From positions 4,216,001-4,280,000 of the forward strand of contig NZ_CP066370.1 in NCBI RefSeq assembly GCF_016406325.1: a DNA stretch of 64,000 nucleotides, read 5' to 3'. This document shows, one piece after another, positions 62,060 to 64,000 of this stretch. Every line of letters begins with the position of its first letter. Position 1 is the first letter of the stretch. A model generated the notes under the pieces. That model ran no database searches and was not told the DNA's origin. It saw only the letters and a list, made by a program, of their open reading frames with translations. The stretch is from Shewanella putrefaciens (GTDB lineage: Bacteria; Pseudomonadota; Gammaproteobacteria; Enterobacterales; Shewanellaceae). A program made the translations under genes and the position numbers.

Positions 62060-64000
62060 TTACTCCGCCGATGTCGGCTTTTCGTCTTTCGCTTTTCTCT
62101 CTCGCTTACTGAAGATACGCTCAACAATAACGAAGAATAAGGGCACGAAGAAGATACCTAAGAAGGTCGAGCTCATCATACCACCAAGAACACCAGTACC
62201 GATGGCGTTTTGGCTACCAGAACCGACGCCAGTACTGATCGCTAATGGCACAACACCCAAACCAAAGGCTAAGGACGTCATCAAAATCGGACGCAGACGA
62301 ACGCGAACCGCATGAAGCGTCGCCTCCACTAAACCAGCGCCTTTTTCGTAGTACTCTTTAGCAAACTCCACAATCAAGATTGCGTTCTTAGTCGCTAAGC
62401 CAACCGTTGTAAGTAGACCTACTTGGAAGAATACGTCGTTTGGTAAACCACGACCATTCATCGCTAACAATGCACCAATAATCCCCAACGGCACCACCAG
62501 CACAACGGCAAAGGGTACCGACCAGCTTTCATAAAGAGCAGCAAGTACGAGGAATACCACTAAGATTGACAGTGCATATAACGCAGGTGCTTGGTTACCC
62601 GACAAACGCTCTTCGTAGGATAAACCGTTCCACTCAATGCCAAAGCCAGGAGGCAACTGCTTGACCAGATCTTCCATAATATCCATGGCAGCACCAGTAC
62701 TAAATCCTGGAACTGTAGCACCTTGAATATTCATCGCTGGCAAACCATTAAAGCGTTCTAGGCGTGGAGAGCCATACTCCCACGTACCCATAGCGAAAGC
62801 AGAGAATGGCACCATGTCACCTTTATTATTGCGTACATACCAAGTGTCTAAATCACCCGGTTGCATACGGTACTGAGCATCACCTTGTACATAAACCTTT
62901 TTAACACGGCCACGGTCAATAAAGTCGTTCACATATGAACCACCCCAAGCCGTTGCAAGCACACTGTTAACATTAGCGATTTCAATGCCGAGCGCGCTTA
63001 ACTTAGCGTGATCTATATGCAATTGGTAAATTGGCGCATCTTCCTGACCATTAGGACGTACGCCCACTAGATTAGGATTCTGTGCCGCCATACCTAATAG
63101 CTGGTTACGTGCAGCCACTAATTTCTCATGGCCTTGACCATTCTTATCCTGTAAGAACATATCAAAACCGTTAGCCGTACCTAACTCAATCACCGCAGGC
63201 GGTACGAAAGCGAAGACAAACGCGTCCTTCATTTGACTGAATACGCCCATAGCACGACCCGCAATGGATTGAACATCAGCACCAGGAGCCGTACGCTCAG
63301 ACCAATCCTTCAGCCCCACGAAAGCGATACCCATATTTTGCCCTTGACCCGCAAAACTAAAGCCCGCCACGCTAAATACTGATCTCACACCCTCTTCAGC
63401 CATAAAGTGATCAGACACTTTCTCTAAGACTTTTAAGGTACTTTCTTGAGTTGAGTTTGTCGGTAAAATGGCCTGCGTAAACAAAATCCCTTGGTCTTCA
63501 TCTGGCAAGAAAGCGGTTGGCATACGCATGAAGATCCAACCGACGGCAACAACCAGTGCAACGTAAATCATCATGACCCTAAAGCCACGCTTGATGATAC
63601 CCGCCACACTCGACTCATAACGGTTGGTTAATCGATCAAAACCACGGTTAAACCAACCGAAGAATCCCGTTTCAATATGGCCGTGACCCTTCTTGAGTGG
63701 CTTGAGCATGGTCGCACAAAGTGCTGGCGTTAAAATCAAAGCCACCAATACAGACAACGCCATCGCCGACACGATAGTGATTGAGAACTGACGATAAATC
63801 ACCCCTGTTGAGCCAGACATAAATGCCATAGGGACAAATACCGCAGATAGCGTCAAACCGATACCAACCAAGGCGCCGGTGATTTGATCCATCGATTTAC
63901 GAGTCGCCTCAAGCGGACTGAGTCCTTCCTCCGACATCACCCGCTCGACGTTCTCCACCACCACAATCGCGTCGTCTACCAGCAAACCGATCGCCAGCAC
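62060..64000 (-). CDS. AcrB-type multidrug RND efflux permease (5' end outside window)
   Basis: The C-terminal 646 residues of an HAE1-family proton/drug antiporter; the N-terminal 400 or so residues lie beyond the window edge. The proton relay is visible: the paired Asp in [13 protein letters not shown] (TM4) and the Lys in [13 protein letters not shown] (TM10). The porter region between them includes [20 protein letters not shown]. The protein ends with a charged tail. It should work with a periplasmic adaptor and TolC; the adaptor gene is expected upstream, outside the window. Confidence 0.95.
   Translation of the reverse strand: MLAIGLLVDDAIVVVENVERVMSEEGLSPLEATRKSMDQITGALVGIGLTLSAVFVPMAFMSGSTGVIYRQFSITIVSAMALSVLVALILTPALCATMLKPLKKGHGHIETGFFGWFNRGFDRLTNRYESSVAGIIKRGFRVMMIYVALVVAVGWIFMRMPTAFLPDEDQGILFTQAILPTNSTQESTLKVLEKVSDHFMAEEGVRSVFSVAGFSFAGQGQNMGIAFVGLKDWSERTAPGADVQSIAGRAMGVFSQMKDAFVFAFVPPAVIELGTANGFDMFLQDKNGQGHEKLVAARNQLLGMAAQNPNLVGVRPNGQEDAPIYQLHIDHAKLSALGIEIANVNSVLATAWGGSYVNDFIDRGRVKKVYVQGDAQYRMQPGDLDTWYVRNNKGDMVPFSAFAMGTWEYGSPRLERFNGLPAMNIQGATVPGFSTGAAMDIMEDLVKQLPPGFGIEWNGLSYEERLSGNQAPALYALSILVVFLVLAALYESWSVPFAVVLVVPLGIIGALLAMNGRGLPNDVFFQVGLLTTVGLATKNAILIVEFAKEYYEKGAGLVEATLHAVRVRLRPILMTSLAFGLGVVPLAISTGVGSGSQNAIGTGVLGGMMSSTFLGIFFVPLFFVIVERIFSKRERKAKDEKPTSAE

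Overview
The window is a stretch of gammaproteobacterial chromosome, most probably Shewanella. The reasons are protein-level resemblance of the housekeeping genes (ubiC, rsmJ, rlmJ, rlmF, moeAB, ribB, ftnA), a GlyGly-CTERM protease, an scsBCD-type thiol-redox operon, paired AbgT transporters, and a MITE of a type I associate with Shewanella. No rRNA, tRNA, CRISPR array or prophage was seen. Both window edges cut RND efflux genes: a CusA/CzcA-type pump at the left, and an AcrB-type pump on the minus strand at the right.

Layout. 0-13 kb: heavy-metal RND pump, PHP-domain lipoprotein, AbgT transporter with a ComJ-like partner, dicarboxylate symporter, FUSC protein, M14 peptidase, methyltransferase, and a glycine/serine-repeat lipoprotein. 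14-19.3 kb: accessory island of minus-strand cassette-like genes (GNAT/DUF1778 toxin-antitoxin pair, degenerate GT51 protein, small hypotheticals) separated by a dispersed repeat family and bounded by inverted copies of a hairpin element. 19.3-35.6 kb: GIY-YIG protein, oligopeptidase B-type lipoprotein, FMN riboswitch-ribB, large NIT/HAMP/PAS/GGDEF/EAL protein, ferritin, moeAB, Bax-inhibitor-like protein, rlmF, a FliL-like protein, ubiC, and an M6 metalloprotease. 35.8-50.9 kb: MarC, a ZIP/permease fusion, NRDE protein, acyltransferase, LysE, MscS, DUF1090 with scsDCB, and small envelope proteins including a lysozyme-inhibitor fusion and an M48 peptidase with a pilin-like tail. 51-53 kb: small hypotheticals, one integron-type gene cassette with attC-like sites on both sides, and a probable IS605-type right end. 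53-64 kb: rsmJ, a GGDEF-degenerate EAL protein, rlmJ, a MITE, lytic transglycosylase, lemA, a candidate sRNA, second AbgT transporter, two small membrane proteins, and the AcrB-type pump.

Working together. scsB-scsC-scsD form a periplasmic disulfide/copper-tolerance relay. moeA-moeB serve molybdenum cofactor synthesis. The FMN riboswitch controls ribB. The two EAL proteins belong to c-di-GMP signalling. The most unusual material is the cassette-like DNA at 15.2-19.3 kb and 52.1-52.6 kb, which shares a 16-base attC-end-like sequence although no integrase gene is in the window.
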